A DNA stretch of 64,000 nt from Cellulophaga sp. HaHa_2_95 (GCF_019278565.1 NZ_CP058988.1:2604001-2668000), one strand, 5' to 3'; positions 8,181 to 18,113 are shown, counted from the first letter of the stretch. Notes: generated by a model not told the origin, from the sequence alone. Program-made: numbers and translations.

Positions 8181-8774
8181 ATGGACACCAACGGGCGAAA
8201 TGTAAAGAGTATTAAAAATCAAACTACAAATGCACACGAAAGGGTCAAAGATTATTTGAGCGATGCTGAAATGAAAGTTCTTTTAAAAGCTTCAAAAAAA
8301 ACTAGATACCCTAAAAGAAATTATATTTTGCTATTGATGATTTACAGGCACGGCTTAAGAGTTTCAGAGGCTGTAAACCTAAAACTATCTGATGTAAATT
8401 TAAAAGAATCCAGAGTTTGGATAAATCGTTTAAAAAATGGGCTTTCGGTAGAACATCCGATTTCCGGAGATGAATTAAGATCTATAAAACGGTATCTAAC
8501 TTCTAGGAAAGATAATCTACCCTGGTTATTCGTAAATGAAAGAGGTTTACCATTAACAAGACAAGCTGTTAATTATATTATTTCAACAGTAGGGAAGGAG
8601 GCAAAGCTTGAAAATGTCCATCCTCATACATTGAGACATTCCTGTGGTTTTTATCTAGCAAACAAAGGATATGATTTAAGGTTAATTCAAGATTACCTTG
8701 GTCATAGAGACCCTAAACATACGGCTCATTATACTAGAGTAGTAAGCAAAAGGTTTGAAAAATTATGGGTGTGA
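8181..8774 (+). CDS. Tyrosine recombinase, FimB/FimE size
   Basis: A 197-residue site-specific recombinase consisting almost only of the catalytic domain, like FimB/FimE. The active-site set is complete: Arg60 (in HGLRVSEAV), the His149-x-x-Arg152 box (HPHTLRHS), His175 (YLGHRD) and nucleophile Tyr184 (HTAHYTRV). Family members of this size act as DNA invertases or as island-associated recombinases. The gene stands directly before the restriction-modification operon on the same strand. Recombinases next to hsdS often shuffle specificity domains, but only one hsdS is present here and no inverted partner was seen. Confidence 0.9.
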   Translation: MDTNGRNVKSIKNQTTNAHERVKDYLSDAEMKVLLKASKKTRYPKRNYILLLMIYRHGLRVSEAVNLKLSDVNLKESRVWINRLKNGLSVEHPISGDELRSIKRYLTSRKDNLPWLFVNERGLPLTRQAVNYIISTVGKEAKLENVHPHTLRHSCGFYLANKGYDLRLIQDYLGHRDPKHTAHYTRVVSKRFEKLWV

Positions 8775-8781
8775 TTTATTT

Positions 8782-8798
8782 ATCTCACAAAATGAGAT
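8782..8798. promoter_or_regulatory. Candidate operator of the XRE regulator
   Basis: ATCTCA (8782-8787) and TGAGAT (8793-8798) form a 6-bp inverted repeat with spacer CAAAA, 44 bp before the XRE start codon. The position and symmetry suit autoregulation by a small HTH protein, as with controller proteins of restriction systems. Binding is inferred. Confidence 0.4.
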
Positions 8799-8841
8799 GA
8801 TTTATGTTTAATAAGATTATATTTATTCAAAAATATAGTAA

Positions 8842-9036
8842 ATGAACCGTATAAAGGAAGTGCTTAATGGAAAAGGTATTAAGCAAATATGGTTATCCGA
8901 AAAATTAGGTAAAAGTTACAATATGGTCAATTCCTATGTTCAAAATAGGAGACAACCTAGCTTAGAGATTCTTAATGAAATTGCCGATATCTTAAATGTA
9001 GATATTAAGGATTTGATTGTTTCAAATAAGAGTTAG
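8842..9036 (+). CDS. XRE-family HTH regulator (controller-like)
   Basis: A 64-residue protein that is almost entirely a Cro/C1-type helix-turn-helix: QIWLSEKLGKSYNMVNSYV gives the two helices and RRQPSLEILNEIADIL the third part. There is no other domain. The stop is one base before the start codon of hsdR, so it is the first gene of the restriction operon. Small XRE proteins at this place usually delay or limit restriction gene expression; a 6-bp inverted repeat upstream (8782-8798) may be its own site. Confidence 0.85.
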   Translation: MNRIKEVLNGKGIKQIWLSEKLGKSYNMVNSYVQNRRQPSLEILNEIADILNVDIKDLIVSNKS

Positions 9037-9037
9037 T

Positions 9038-11827
9038 ATGAATGAAGCTCTAACACGTAAAGAACTTATTGATGACCAACTTCAAGAAGCGGGATGGAAT
9101 ATCAATGACCAATCTCAAGTAGTCATTGAATATAATATAAGTAAAGATCAATCTGTTAAAGAACCAAATTCTAAATACGATACCACCCAATTTAGCGATT
9201 ACGTACTTTTAGGTAAAAACGGAAAAGCTTTAGCGGTAGTTGAAGCAAAAAAATCTTCAACAGATGCTGAAATAGGAAGAGAACAAGCAAAACAATACTG
9301 CTTAAATATTCAAAAGGAATCAGGAGGCGAATTACCCTTTTGTTTTTATACAAATGGTCACGATATATTCTTTTGGGATTTGGGTAATTATCCACCAAGA
9401 AAAGTAATTGGCTTTCCTAAACGAGACGACTTAGATCGCTATTTATACATTAGGAAAAATAGAAAGCCATTAGCTGCAGAATTAATCAATGCAGATATTG
9501 CAGGGCGTGATTATCAAATTCAAGCTATTCGTTCTGTAATGGAAGGCATTGAAAGAAAACGCAAAATGTTTTTATTAGTAATGGCTACAGGTACGGGTAA
9601 AACAAGAACTTGTATTGCCTTAGTTGATGCTTTAATGCGATCGCATTGGGCAGAACGAGTATTGTTCTTAGTAGATAGAATAGCACTTCGTAATCAAGGC
9701 CTAGAAGCTTTTAAAGAGCATTTACCTAATGAACCCACTTGGCCAAAAGTTGGAGAAAAGAACATAGCAACAGATAGACGTATTTATGTTTCAACCTATC
9801 CTACAATGTTAAACATTGTTAGAGATGAATTAAACACATTATCGCCTCATTTTTTTGATTTAATAGTGGTGGATGAAAGTCATCGATCTATTTACAATAC
9901 TTATGGGGAAGTTCTTGATTATTTCAATACCATAACTTTAGGATTGACAGCAACACCTACAGACGTTATAGACCATAACACCTTCAAGTTATTTGAATGT
10001 GAAGATGGTTTACCAACCTTCGCGTATTCGTATGAAGAAGCTGTAAATAATATTCCGCCTTATTTGAGTAATTTTCAGGTTATGAAAATTCAAACGAAGT
10101 TTCAAGAAGAAGGAATTAGTAAAAGAACAATTAGTTTAGAGGATCAAAAACGATTGATTCTACAAGGTAAAGAAGTTGCTGAAATCAATTTTGAAGGTAC
10201 TGAGCTTGAAAAAGCAGTTATAAATAAGGGCACAAACGTTACTATTGTTAAGGAGTTTATGGAGGAATCTATAAAAGATCCAGATGGTGTACTTCCTGGT
10301 AAAACTATTTTCTTTTGTTCTACAAAAGCACATGCAAGACGTATAGAAGAAATATTTGATGCGCTATATCCCGAATATACTGGAGAATTAGCTAAAGTAA
10401 TGGTGTCAGACGATTCTAGAGTCTATGGTAAAGGTGGGTTATTACACCAATTTACGAATAACAATATGCCTAGAATTGCTATTAGTGTAGATATGCTAGA
10501 TACAGGAATTGATGTTAGAGAATTAGTCAATCTAGTATTCGCAAAACCTGTATATTCTTATACTAAGTTTTGGCAAATGATTGGTCGTGGTACAAGATTG
10601 CTAGAACCAACCAAAATAAAACCGTGGTGTCCAGAAAAAGATAATTTTTTAATATTAGACAGTTGGGATAATTTTGAATATTTCAAATTAAATCCAAAAG
10701 GAAAAGAATTAAAAGCACAAATACCATTACCTGTTCGTTATTTCGGATTGCGTTTAGATAAAATAGAACTTGCCTTAGAATTAGACGAAAGAGAAATAGC
10801 TTTAAAAGAAATAAATAAACTTAGAGAGCAGATTTCAGAATTACCAAAAAAATCTGTGGTAATTCAAGATTCTAGGTCTGATATTGCTTTAGTAGAATCT
10901 CCAGAATTTTGGAAAAATATAAGCATAAAAAATATAGAGTTTTTAAGAAATAACATAAAACCACTATTCAGAACCGTTTCACAAGTCAACTTTAAAGCCA
11001 TGCGCTTTGAAAAAGACGTCTTAGAAGTTTCAGTAGCTCATTTAGCTGAAGAAACAGATCAGTTTGATACACTTAAAGAAAATATTATCAATATTGTAGG
11101 TGAACTACCTTTAACAATTAATAGCGTCGCTAAGCATAAAACCTATATTAATCAAGTAGTAACCAATCATTTTTGGAGTACGGTTACAGATGCGGGTTTT
11201 GATGTTTTAGCTGAAACTATTGCACCTTTAATTCATTTTAGAGAGCCAACAACATTACTTTTGGGAGCAACTAGACTAAATTTAGAAGATGTTTTAAAAA
11301 CCAAAGAAATGGTAGAGTTTGGTCCAGAAAACGAAGCAGTAAGCATCTCTAAGTATCGCGAAATGGTAGAAGCTAAAGTTAAAGAGCTTACAGAGCGTAA
11401 TATCATTTTACAAAAACTAAAAGAAGGCAAAACCATTTCAGAAGAGGAAGCCAATGCATTAGCCGAAGAATTACACAACGAAGATCCGCATATAACCGAA
11501 GCTTTATTACGGAAAGTATACAATCATCAAAAAGCAAAATTCATTCAGTTTATAAAACACATTTTAGGTATTGAGGTTTTAGAACGGTTTGATGATCAGG
11601 TTAGTAAAGCTGTACAGCAATTTATTACAGAACAAACCTATTTAACCACAAGACAAATAGAATTTTTAAACTTGCTGAAAAATTATATTATAGAACATGG
11701 TTCTATTGAAAAACGCGATTTAATACAAGCACCTTTTACAATTATACACGCAAAAGGAATACGTGGCGTATTTTCGCCAAACGAAATAAAAGACATTCTA
11801 ACATTAACAGAAAAATTTGTAGCCTAA
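9038..11827 (+). CDS. hsdR: Type I restriction enzyme, R subunit
   Basis: A 929-residue motor and nuclease subunit. The N-terminal nuclease domain shows an ExK motif in LAVVEAKKSS. The SF2 translocase follows with Walker A MATGTGKTRT (about residues 181-190), DESH box (about 278), TATPT motif III, and the distal QMIGRGTRL arginine-finger motif. The C-terminal third resembles the EcoEI-type R subunit tail that docks on the methylase. The ATG at 9038 is used; a TTG-initiated extension at 9017 would overlap the XRE gene. hsdM starts 1 bp after its stop. Confidence 0.95.
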   Translation: MNEALTRKELIDDQLQEAGWNINDQSQVVIEYNISKDQSVKEPNSKYDTTQFSDYVLLGKNGKALAVVEAKKSSTDAEIGREQAKQYCLNIQKESGGELPFCFYTNGHDIFFWDLGNYPPRKVIGFPKRDDLDRYLYIRKNRKPLAAELINADIAGRDYQIQAIRSVMEGIERKRKMFLLVMATGTGKTRTCIALVDALMRSHWAERVLFLVDRIALRNQGLEAFKEHLPNEPTWPKVGEKNIATDRRIYVSTYPTMLNIVRDELNTLSPHFFDLIVVDESHRSIYNTYGEVLDYFNTITLGLTATPTDVIDHNTFKLFECEDGLPTFAYSYEEAVNNIPPYLSNFQVMKIQTKFQEEGISKRTISLEDQKRLILQGKEVAEINFEGTELEKAVINKGTNVTIVKEFMEESIKDPDGVLPGKTIFFCSTKAHARRIEEIFDALYPEYTGELAKVMVSDDSRVYGKGGLLHQFTNNNMPRIAISVDMLDTGIDVRELVNLVFAKPVYSYTKFWQMIGRGTRLLEPTKIKPWCPEKDNFLILDSWDNFEYFKLNPKGKELKAQIPLPVRYFGLRLDKIELALELDEREIALKEINKLREQISELPKKSVVIQDSRSDIALVESPEFWKNISIKNIEFLRNNIKPLFRTVSQVNFKAMRFEKDVLEVSVAHLAEETDQFDTLKENIINIVGELPLTINSVAKHKTYINQVVTNHFWSTVTDAGFDVLAETIAPLIHFREPTTLLLGATRLNLEDVLKTKEMVEFGPENEAVSISKYREMVEAKVKELTERNIILQKLKEGKTISEEEANALAEELHNEDPHITEALLRKVYNHQKAKFIQFIKHILGIEVLERFDDQVSKAVQQFITEQTYLTTRQIEFLNLLKNYIIEHGSIEKRDLIQAPFTIIHAKGIRGVFSPNEIKDILTLTEKFVA

Positions 11828-11828
11828 T

Positions 11829-13463
11829 ATGAGCTTAATTAATAGCAATCCACAAATTGCATCAAAAATAAATGACCTTTGGAATAAATTTTGGTCTGGT
11901 GGAATTTCAAACCCACTAACGGCAATAGAGCAAATTACATATTTGCTGTTTATGAAAAAGTATGATGAAAATGATTTAGAAGAATTATCTAAAGCTGAAT
12001 TCACAGGAGATCCTTATACCTCAAAATTTGATGGTACATTTTTCGCGACAAAACAAGACGAAGAAAACAATCAAAACGGAATAGACAAACAAGAATTACG
12101 TTGGAGTAATTTTAAACGTTTACCTGCAAACGATATGTTGCAACACGTGCAACGTTATGTGTTTCCATTTATTAAAACATTAGATACTGATGAGTCACCA
12201 TTTGTAAAGCACATGGCAAATGCGGTGTTTATTATTCCTAAGCCATCGTTATTATTAGAAGCTGTAAAAAGCATTGATGATATTTTTGACCTCATGGAGC
12301 AAGATGCCACCCAAAATGGTCAAGATTTTCAAGACATTCAAGGTGACGTTTACGAAATGTTATTAAGCGAAATTGCTTCTGCAGGTAAAAACGGACAGTT
12401 TAGAACACCAAGACATATTATAAAATTATTGGCGGAATTGGTAAATCCAAAACTAGGACAACGCATTGCAGATCCTGCTTGTGGTACAGGTGGTTTTTTA
12501 TTGGGTGCTTACCAATATATGGTAACTCAGTTAGATAAAGAAAAAGAGAAACAACAATCAGACGAAGATGGTTTTATCCGCAGTAGCCGAAGCGCTTTAT
12601 TAACCGAAGATGTTAAAGAAATTTTAGGAAGCAGTTTACAAGGGTACGATATAGACCAAACGATGGTGCGTTTAGGTTTAATGAACCTGATGATGCATGG
12701 TATCGAAAGCCCACAAATAGATTATAAAGATACGTTAAGTAAAAGCTACTTTGAAACTAGCGAGTACGATGTTGTATTGGCAAATCCACCATTTACAGGA
12801 AGTGTAGATAAAGGAGATATACACGAAGAGTTAAGCCTTAAAACTACCAAAACGGAATTACTATTTATAGAGCGTATTTACAACATGCTTAAAATGGGAG
12901 GAACTGCTGGTATTGTTATACCGCAAGGGGTATTATTTGGTTCTGGTAAAGCTTTTGTAGAGGCTAGAAAGTTAATGATTGAAAAATCGGAATTGAAAGC
13001 AGTAATAACCATACCAAGTGGTGCGTTTAAACCCTATGCAGGTGTAAGTACAGCTATCTTAATTTTTACCAAAGGAGGTGAAACCGAAAACGTTTGGTTT
13101 TACGATATGGAAAGCGATGGTTACACATTAGACGATAAACGGGCGAAACTAAAAGACAAAGAAGGAAATGATGATTACGGCGATTTACAAGACATCATTA
13201 CCAACTACAAAACTAGAACTACAAAAAAAGAAAACGACAGAAAAGCAAAGCACTTTTTTGTGCCTAAAAAAGAAATTAAAGACGAAGGTTACGATTTAAG
13301 TTTTTCTCGTTATAAAGAAGAAGTTTTTGAAGAAATTGAATACGAAAAACCTGAAGTTATTTTAACCAAATTATTAGGTGGAAAAGATAAAGATGGTAAA
13401 AAAATTAAAGGATTAGAATTAGAGATTTCTGAAGGATTGAATGAGTTAAAGGAATTGTTTTAG
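11829..13463 (+). CDS. hsdM: Type I restriction-modification, N6-adenine methyltransferase subunit
   Basis: A 544-residue M subunit. The N-terminal helical domain opens with LWNKFWSGGISNPLTAIEQ, typical of HsdM_N. The methyltransferase core has the SAM-binding motif DPACGTGGFL (about residue 214) and catalytic NPPF (about 318), the adenine-N6 signature. It forms the M2S methylase with HsdS, and M2S plus HsdR gives the restriction complex. hsdS begins immediately after its stop codon. The length is normal for the EcoEI-like family. Confidence 0.96.
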   Translation: MSLINSNPQIASKINDLWNKFWSGGISNPLTAIEQITYLLFMKKYDENDLEELSKAEFTGDPYTSKFDGTFFATKQDEENNQNGIDKQELRWSNFKRLPANDMLQHVQRYVFPFIKTLDTDESPFVKHMANAVFIIPKPSLLLEAVKSIDDIFDLMEQDATQNGQDFQDIQGDVYEMLLSEIASAGKNGQFRTPRHIIKLLAELVNPKLGQRIADPACGTGGFLLGAYQYMVTQLDKEKEKQQSDEDGFIRSSRSALLTEDVKEILGSSLQGYDIDQTMVRLGLMNLMMHGIESPQIDYKDTLSKSYFETSEYDVVLANPPFTGSVDKGDIHEELSLKTTKTELLFIERIYNMLKMGGTAGIVIPQGVLFGSGKAFVEARKLMIEKSELKAVITIPSGAFKPYAGVSTAILIFTKGGETENVWFYDMESDGYTLDDKRAKLKDKEGNDDYGDLQDIITNYKTRTTKKENDRKAKHFFVPKKEIKDEGYDLSFSRYKEEVFEEIEYEKPEVILTKLLGGKDKDGKKIKGLELEISEGLNELKELF

Positions 13464-15170
13464 ATGATGATGAAATATCGATTAGATAAACTTTGTGAAA
13501 TTAATAGTGGAGGAACACCATCGCGAAGAAAAAAAGAATATTACAATGAAGGAAAAATACCATGGGCAAAAATAAGAGATATCGAATCTTCAAATGGTAC
13601 TATCTACGATACAGAAGAGAAAATAACTATTGAAGGATTAAAAAGTATTAGAAATAAGTTATTTCCTAAAGGTTCATTACTAATATCTATTTATGGATCT
13701 GTTGGAAAAGTAGCTTTTACAGGTGTCGACATGTCATCAAATCAGGCGATTTTAGGTATAAGACTTAATAAAGAAGGTGAAAATAAATTAAGTTTAGAAT
13801 ACCTTAAATATTGGTTTGAGATTAATCTCGAATCTTTAAAAAATAGAGCCGTTGGAGGAATATTAAAAAACATTTCTGCCTCGATTGTCCGTGGGTTAGA
13901 AATTCCTCTTCCAAGTTTAAATGACCAAAAACGCATAGCACAAGTTTTATCTAATTGTGAAAGTTTAATACAAAAACGTAAAGAAAGTATTGCGTTATTA
14001 GATGAGTTGTTGAAATCTACTTTTTTGGAAATGTTTGGGGATCCAATTGAAATGAACAAAAAGAATCTGGAAAAACTCGAAAATCATATAGAGTATTTGA
14101 CAAGTGGTTCTCGTGGTTGGGCGAAATATTATTCAGATGAAGGTCCTAAATTTTTAAGAATTAAAAATTTAGGATTTGGAGTTTTAAATGAAAAAGATGT
14201 ACAGAAGGTAAATCCTCCTAAAAGTGCCGAAAGCATTAGAACTATTGTGGAAGAAGGAGATTTGCTAATTTCAATAACAGCAGATTTAGGTAGGACGGCT
14301 GTAGTTCCAAAACATTATGGAGAAGCATACATTAATCAACATTTAGCTTTGGTTAGACTCAAAGAAAGCCTAAATCCTCGATATGCAGCTTATTATTTTG
14401 CGATGCCATTTGGAAATCGGATGATACAAAAAAAAGATAAAGATGGGGTTAAATCTGGTCTTACCTTTAAGGATATCAAAAATTTCGACATTTACATGCC
14501 AGAAATAATACACCAAAAAAAATTTGAAATAATATTTAATCAGATTCAAGAATTAAAAATATCTTATAACAATCATTTAGAAGAGTTAGAAAATTTATAT
14601 GGAAGTATAAGTCAAAAAGGATTTAAAGGAGAGTTAGATTTGAGTAAGGTTAAAATATCTAGCATTTGTGATTTTGTAACTACAAATTCAGACGCTTCAG
14701 ATTCTATTTTAGATATTAAAACGCCAGTGGCAGGCTCTTTAGAACCACCAAAAAATGAAGATAAAAGACCTAGAATTTCTAAGAAAGAGTTAGAAAATTT
14801 AAAAATTACAACTAAAGGAAAAAGAGATATAACTAATACTACTTATTTAGATTTTATAGGAATCCCAACCGAAATACAAAGAAGGAATTATGCAGATGAT
14901 TATTCTATCGAAACTGATTTTATAAATGAAAAATTGTTTATCCAATTTTATTTAAAAGATAATTTCAAAAATAAAGAATTTACCCTGAGTGATGTTGAAA
15001 TAAGTTTTAATTCTTACTTCATTCCAAAAGGTCAGGATTTTGATTATGAAAGTTGGAAAGAGTTCGTTTTTGATTTTATTGAAGCTAAACCTCCTTTGCT
15101 AGAACAACTTTTTGATAGAAATGATAATACAGTAAAACTAAAACTAACAGATGAAGCTTTTAAGGCTTAA
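13464..15170 (+). CDS. hsdS: Type I restriction-modification specificity subunit with C-terminal extension
   Basis: A 568-residue S subunit. Target-recognition domain 1 spans about residues 1-155 (opening LDKLCEINSGGTPSRRKKEYY), followed by a helical spacer with QKRIAQVLSNCE, then TRD2 at about 200-365 and a second helical spacer. After about residue 385 there is an extra 180-residue tail, rich in charged residues, that ordinary HsdS proteins of 400-450 residues lack. Three consecutive ATG codons mark the start. The last 20 bp overlap the start of the AAA ATPase gene, which suggests coupled translation. No second or silent hsdS is visible in this window. Confidence 0.93.
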   Translation: MMMKYRLDKLCEINSGGTPSRRKKEYYNEGKIPWAKIRDIESSNGTIYDTEEKITIEGLKSIRNKLFPKGSLLISIYGSVGKVAFTGVDMSSNQAILGIRLNKEGENKLSLEYLKYWFEINLESLKNRAVGGILKNISASIVRGLEIPLPSLNDQKRIAQVLSNCESLIQKRKESIALLDELLKSTFLEMFGDPIEMNKKNLEKLENHIEYLTSGSRGWAKYYSDEGPKFLRIKNLGFGVLNEKDVQKVNPPKSAESIRTIVEEGDLLISITADLGRTAVVPKHYGEAYINQHLALVRLKESLNPRYAAYYFAMPFGNRMIQKKDKDGVKSGLTFKDIKNFDIYMPEIIHQKKFEIIFNQIQELKISYNNHLEELENLYGSISQKGFKGELDLSKVKISSICDFVTTNSDASDSILDIKTPVAGSLEPPKNEDKRPRISKKELENLKITTKGKRDITNTTYLDFIGIPTEIQRRNYADDYSIETDFINEKLFIQFYLKDNFKNKEFTLSDVEISFNSYFIPKGQDFDYESWKEFVFDFIEAKPPLLEQLFDRNDNTVKLKLTDEAFKA

Positions 15171-16977
15171 AATAAATCAGCCAAATGGCTTTCGCTCGTT
15201 AAAAAAAGGTTTTGAGATGTATTTCCTAAGAGACTTTCATTATCAAGATGCAACTACATTTAATCCATATGTATTAGCAGGTACAAACGGAAGTGGTAAG
15301 TCTAATATTTTGGAAGCACTTGCAGAAATATTTTTTCATTTAGATTGTATTTATTTAAGCAATAAACCAGACTACTTTGATAAAAGTAATGATAATCCAA
15401 AGGGTTTTGATCCTAAAAAATCTAGAATAGATGCTTATGAGTTAGAGTATTTTACATTTTTAGATAAAGAAATATTTCCTAATGAAAACCATACAGAAAA
15501 GGCACAGATTAAAATAGTAAAAACACTAAATGATAGACCGAAAATAACGTGGTTTAACAAAGAAAAATTTAAGCACAGTACTGACTTAACACAAAAAGAA
15601 ATAAAAATATTATTACCAGAATATGTAGTCGGTTATGCTTCTGGAAATAATGAAACTTTAAGTTTACCTTTTTTTAAAAGTAGATTTTTACAGTATGATG
15701 CCTATTTAAACGATTTATCAAATGGTGAATTTGTAGATCCAAAACCACAAAATTCTTTAGTCTATTTAGATGAGACTTTTAGTCAAGCTATTTTATTAAC
15801 TAATTTATTAATGTATGATGTTATTTTTGATGAAGAATCAATAAATGACAAAGCTAAAAACACGATTTTAAAACCATTTAAAGAGTATGTAAAATTAAAA
15901 GATGTAAAATCTTTTCGATTAATTATAAGAACAGATAAAGAAATAAAAGTACTTGTAGATCAAGAGAATGGCGACCCAAGATATATGTTTAATGAGAAAG
16001 TTAAACTATTACAAAATGTAGATTTACAATCTGACACTCAAAGTGTTTTTATACGTTCGTATCTTGAAAAACTGAAACGTTGTGCTACCAGTTGGCAAGA
16101 ATACCAAAATGATGGGCCTATTAGCGAGGACGAAGTAGAAACGTTTGTCACTAATAGCTATTTAATTTTAGATTACCACGTAAATGACGCTACCAAGCAG
16201 GCCTTTCAGTTTCATTTTGAAAAAGAGCCATTAAAGCTGTTTGAATTATTTCAATTATTATTGGTTTTAGATAATAATGAAGTAAGTAAAAAGAAAAAAC
16301 AGCGTGCTTATAATTCGGAAAACATTTTTATCAATCAAGATATTCATCAAGTACCAGTAGAGGAAGATAGAATATTAAGGTTTAAAGATTTTTACATTCA
16401 AAAAGAACATTTAAATAAAGCTATTTACACAAAAGCTTTGTCAGATGGAGAACATCAGTTCTTACATACTTTAGGGTTATGCTTGCTATTTAAAGACACC
16501 AGAACGCTCTTTTTGTTTGACGAACCAGAAACACATTTTAATCCAGATTGGAAAGCAAAATTTATTTCTAGTATTAGAAATTGCTTTTCAAAAGAGGAAG
16601 GAGATAGTGATGAAACTATGCGAGAAATGCTGATTACCACACATTCGCCCTTTTTAATATCAGACAGTAAAAGTGATTACGTGCATATATTTAAAAAGAA
16701 TCCAAAAACAGGTAAAGTAGAAGATGTTAAACATCCTGAATTTCAAACTTTTGGATCTTCCATAAACAAAATTGGCATTCGCATTTTTGAAATGCCTAAT
16801 ACAATTGGTGAATATGCACAACAGAGTCTTGAGGTCTTTAGAAAAGAATTTGAACTATTAGAACACCCAAAGCAAATGGAAGAATTAATAATTAAAATAA
16901 ACAAGGAACTTGGTGAATCTGTAGAACGTATTTTACTTGTAAATGAAATTATTAATAAAATTGAAGGTTCTAAATAA
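15151..16977 (+). CDS. Restriction-associated AAA ATPase, PtuA-like
   Basis: A 608-residue SMC/RecF-type ATPase. Walker A is GTNGSGKSN (residues 44-52), and the Walker B region LFLFDEPETHFNPDW lies near 453, preceded by an ALSDGEHQFL signature motif (near 430) and followed by a His switch (TTHSPF). This layout with a neighbouring HNH gene matches PtuA of Septu and the so-called restriction system-associated AAA family. It starts 20 bp inside hsdS and overlaps the next start by one base. ATP-sensing control of the HNH nuclease is the expected role from Septu, not proven here. Confidence 0.85.
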   Translation: MKLLRLKINQPNGFRSLKKGFEMYFLRDFHYQDATTFNPYVLAGTNGSGKSNILEALAEIFFHLDCIYLSNKPDYFDKSNDNPKGFDPKKSRIDAYELEYFTFLDKEIFPNENHTEKAQIKIVKTLNDRPKITWFNKEKFKHSTDLTQKEIKILLPEYVVGYASGNNETLSLPFFKSRFLQYDAYLNDLSNGEFVDPKPQNSLVYLDETFSQAILLTNLLMYDVIFDEESINDKAKNTILKPFKEYVKLKDVKSFRLIIRTDKEIKVLVDQENGDPRYMFNEKVKLLQNVDLQSDTQSVFIRSYLEKLKRCATSWQEYQNDGPISEDEVETFVTNSYLILDYHVNDATKQAFQFHFEKEPLKLFELFQLLLVLDNNEVSKKKKQRAYNSENIFINQDIHQVPVEEDRILRFKDFYIQKEHLNKAIYTKALSDGEHQFLHTLGLCLLFKDTRTLFLFDEPETHFNPDWKAKFISSIRNCFSKEEGDSDETMREMLITTHSPFLISDSKSDYVHIFKKNPKTGKVEDVKHPEFQTFGSSINKIGIRIFEMPNTIGEYAQQSLEVFRKEFELLEHPKQMEELIIKINKELGESVERILLVNEIINKIEGSK

Positions 16978-18095
16978 TGCATTTTAATTATATACCCATA
17001 GAACACGATATTAATAAACTCCAAGGTTATTTAGACTTCCTGTTTTTTGAAATTTGGATAAAGGCAGAAGGTGATTTTAATTCTAGTTTTCTTGAACCAA
17101 ATAAAGAATTTTATGACATCTACAATGTTTTAGAACTACAAGAAACTGAATGGGGAAATTTTTTTAATGGTAGAATAGCATTAATTCACGAAGAATTCGC
17201 AAAAATTGATAATGATAAATTTAAAACGGATTTAGCTGAAAGCTACAAAGCAAATAATAATATTGAAGGACTTTGTTGTAACAAAGCTTTAGTGCCAATT
17301 ACATATGAAGACATACACTCTGTTTACCCTGATCTAGCCAAAGCTTTAAAAAGTTTTTACTCTAGAATTTATGGAAGTACATCTCCATTTAATTTAAAGG
17401 CATTTGGTTTTTTAAACGATAAACTCTTACCCGATTTTGATACTGAGTTTATGAAAGTTAATAGTAAAGAGATTTGTCCGTTTTGTGGAATTAATCATAT
17501 TAAAGGTAATAATTACTCTACTAGAGAAGCTTATGATCATTTTATTCCTAAAGGGATTTATCCATTTAACACTATCAACTTTAAAAATTTAGCTCCAATG
17601 TGTCATGAGTGTAACTCTACATATAAGCTGACAAAAAAACCAATTTATTTTAAAGATGATAATGATATTAACCCAATAGAAAGAGAATTAAGTAGAAACT
17701 TATCATTCTATCCATATTCCGAATCTAAGCCTGAATTAAATTTCAAAATAGAATTAAAGACGACTAGAATAGATGAGCTTAAAATAGACGAAATAGTTTT
17801 AGAGATTGAATCTGAAGGTAATGAAGAACAGGTAGAATCTTGGAAACGTATTTTTGGTTTAGACGAACGCTATAAAGCTTTATTATGCAGTCCGAGCGCA
17901 GGAATTGATTGGTATAATTCTATAATCTCTGAATATGAGAATGCGGAAGCCTTATCCGACATTGAAGGAGCTGAGCAATATTATCAGGTAATTTTAAAAG
18001 ACGCGAAGAAGAATCTGATTTCAGGAACAGGTTTTATAAAAAGCGTGTTTTTAGAAACATGTCATGAGAAAGGGTTATTTAAAAAATTGGATTAA
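16977..18095 (+). CDS. HNH endonuclease, PtuB-like
   Basis: A 372-residue protein with a zinc-finger-supported HNH nuclease core at about residues 163-225: first knuckle ICPFCGINH, the catalytic DHFIPKG, the FKNLAPMCHECN knuckle carrying the Asn. The flanking regions are not recognised. Its ATG overlaps the TAA of the ATPase gene (TAATG), so the two are almost certainly made together. An ATPase/HNH pair of this kind is the hallmark of Septu (PtuAB) and of some retron effectors; no reverse transcriptase is nearby, so a retron is not supported. The expected action is cleavage of phage or damaged nucleic acid. Confidence 0.82.
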   Translation: MHFNYIPIEHDINKLQGYLDFLFFEIWIKAEGDFNSSFLEPNKEFYDIYNVLELQETEWGNFFNGRIALIHEEFAKIDNDKFKTDLAESYKANNNIEGLCCNKALVPITYEDIHSVYPDLAKALKSFYSRIYGSTSPFNLKAFGFLNDKLLPDFDTEFMKVNSKEICPFCGINHIKGNNYSTREAYDHFIPKGIYPFNTINFKNLAPMCHECNSTYKLTKKPIYFKDDNDINPIERELSRNLSFYPYSESKPELNFKIELKTTRIDELKIDEIVLEIESEGNEEQVESWKRIFGLDERYKALLCSPSAGIDWYNSIISEYENAEALSDIEGAEQYYQVILKDAKKNLISGTGFIKSVFLETCHEKGLFKKLD

Positions 18096-18113
18096 TTTAA
18101 TTACAAATAAAAT

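Noticed and set aside
13464..15170. Phase-variable hsdS inversion driven by the tyrosine recombinase at 8181
   Set aside because: Only one hsdS gene is present and I saw no inverted partial copy in the window; the recombinase also lies 5 kb away on the other side of hsdR and hsdM.
15151..18095. Retron with an ATPase/HNH effector
   Set aside because: No reverse transcriptase gene and no msr/msd-like non-coding RNA are seen next to the pair.
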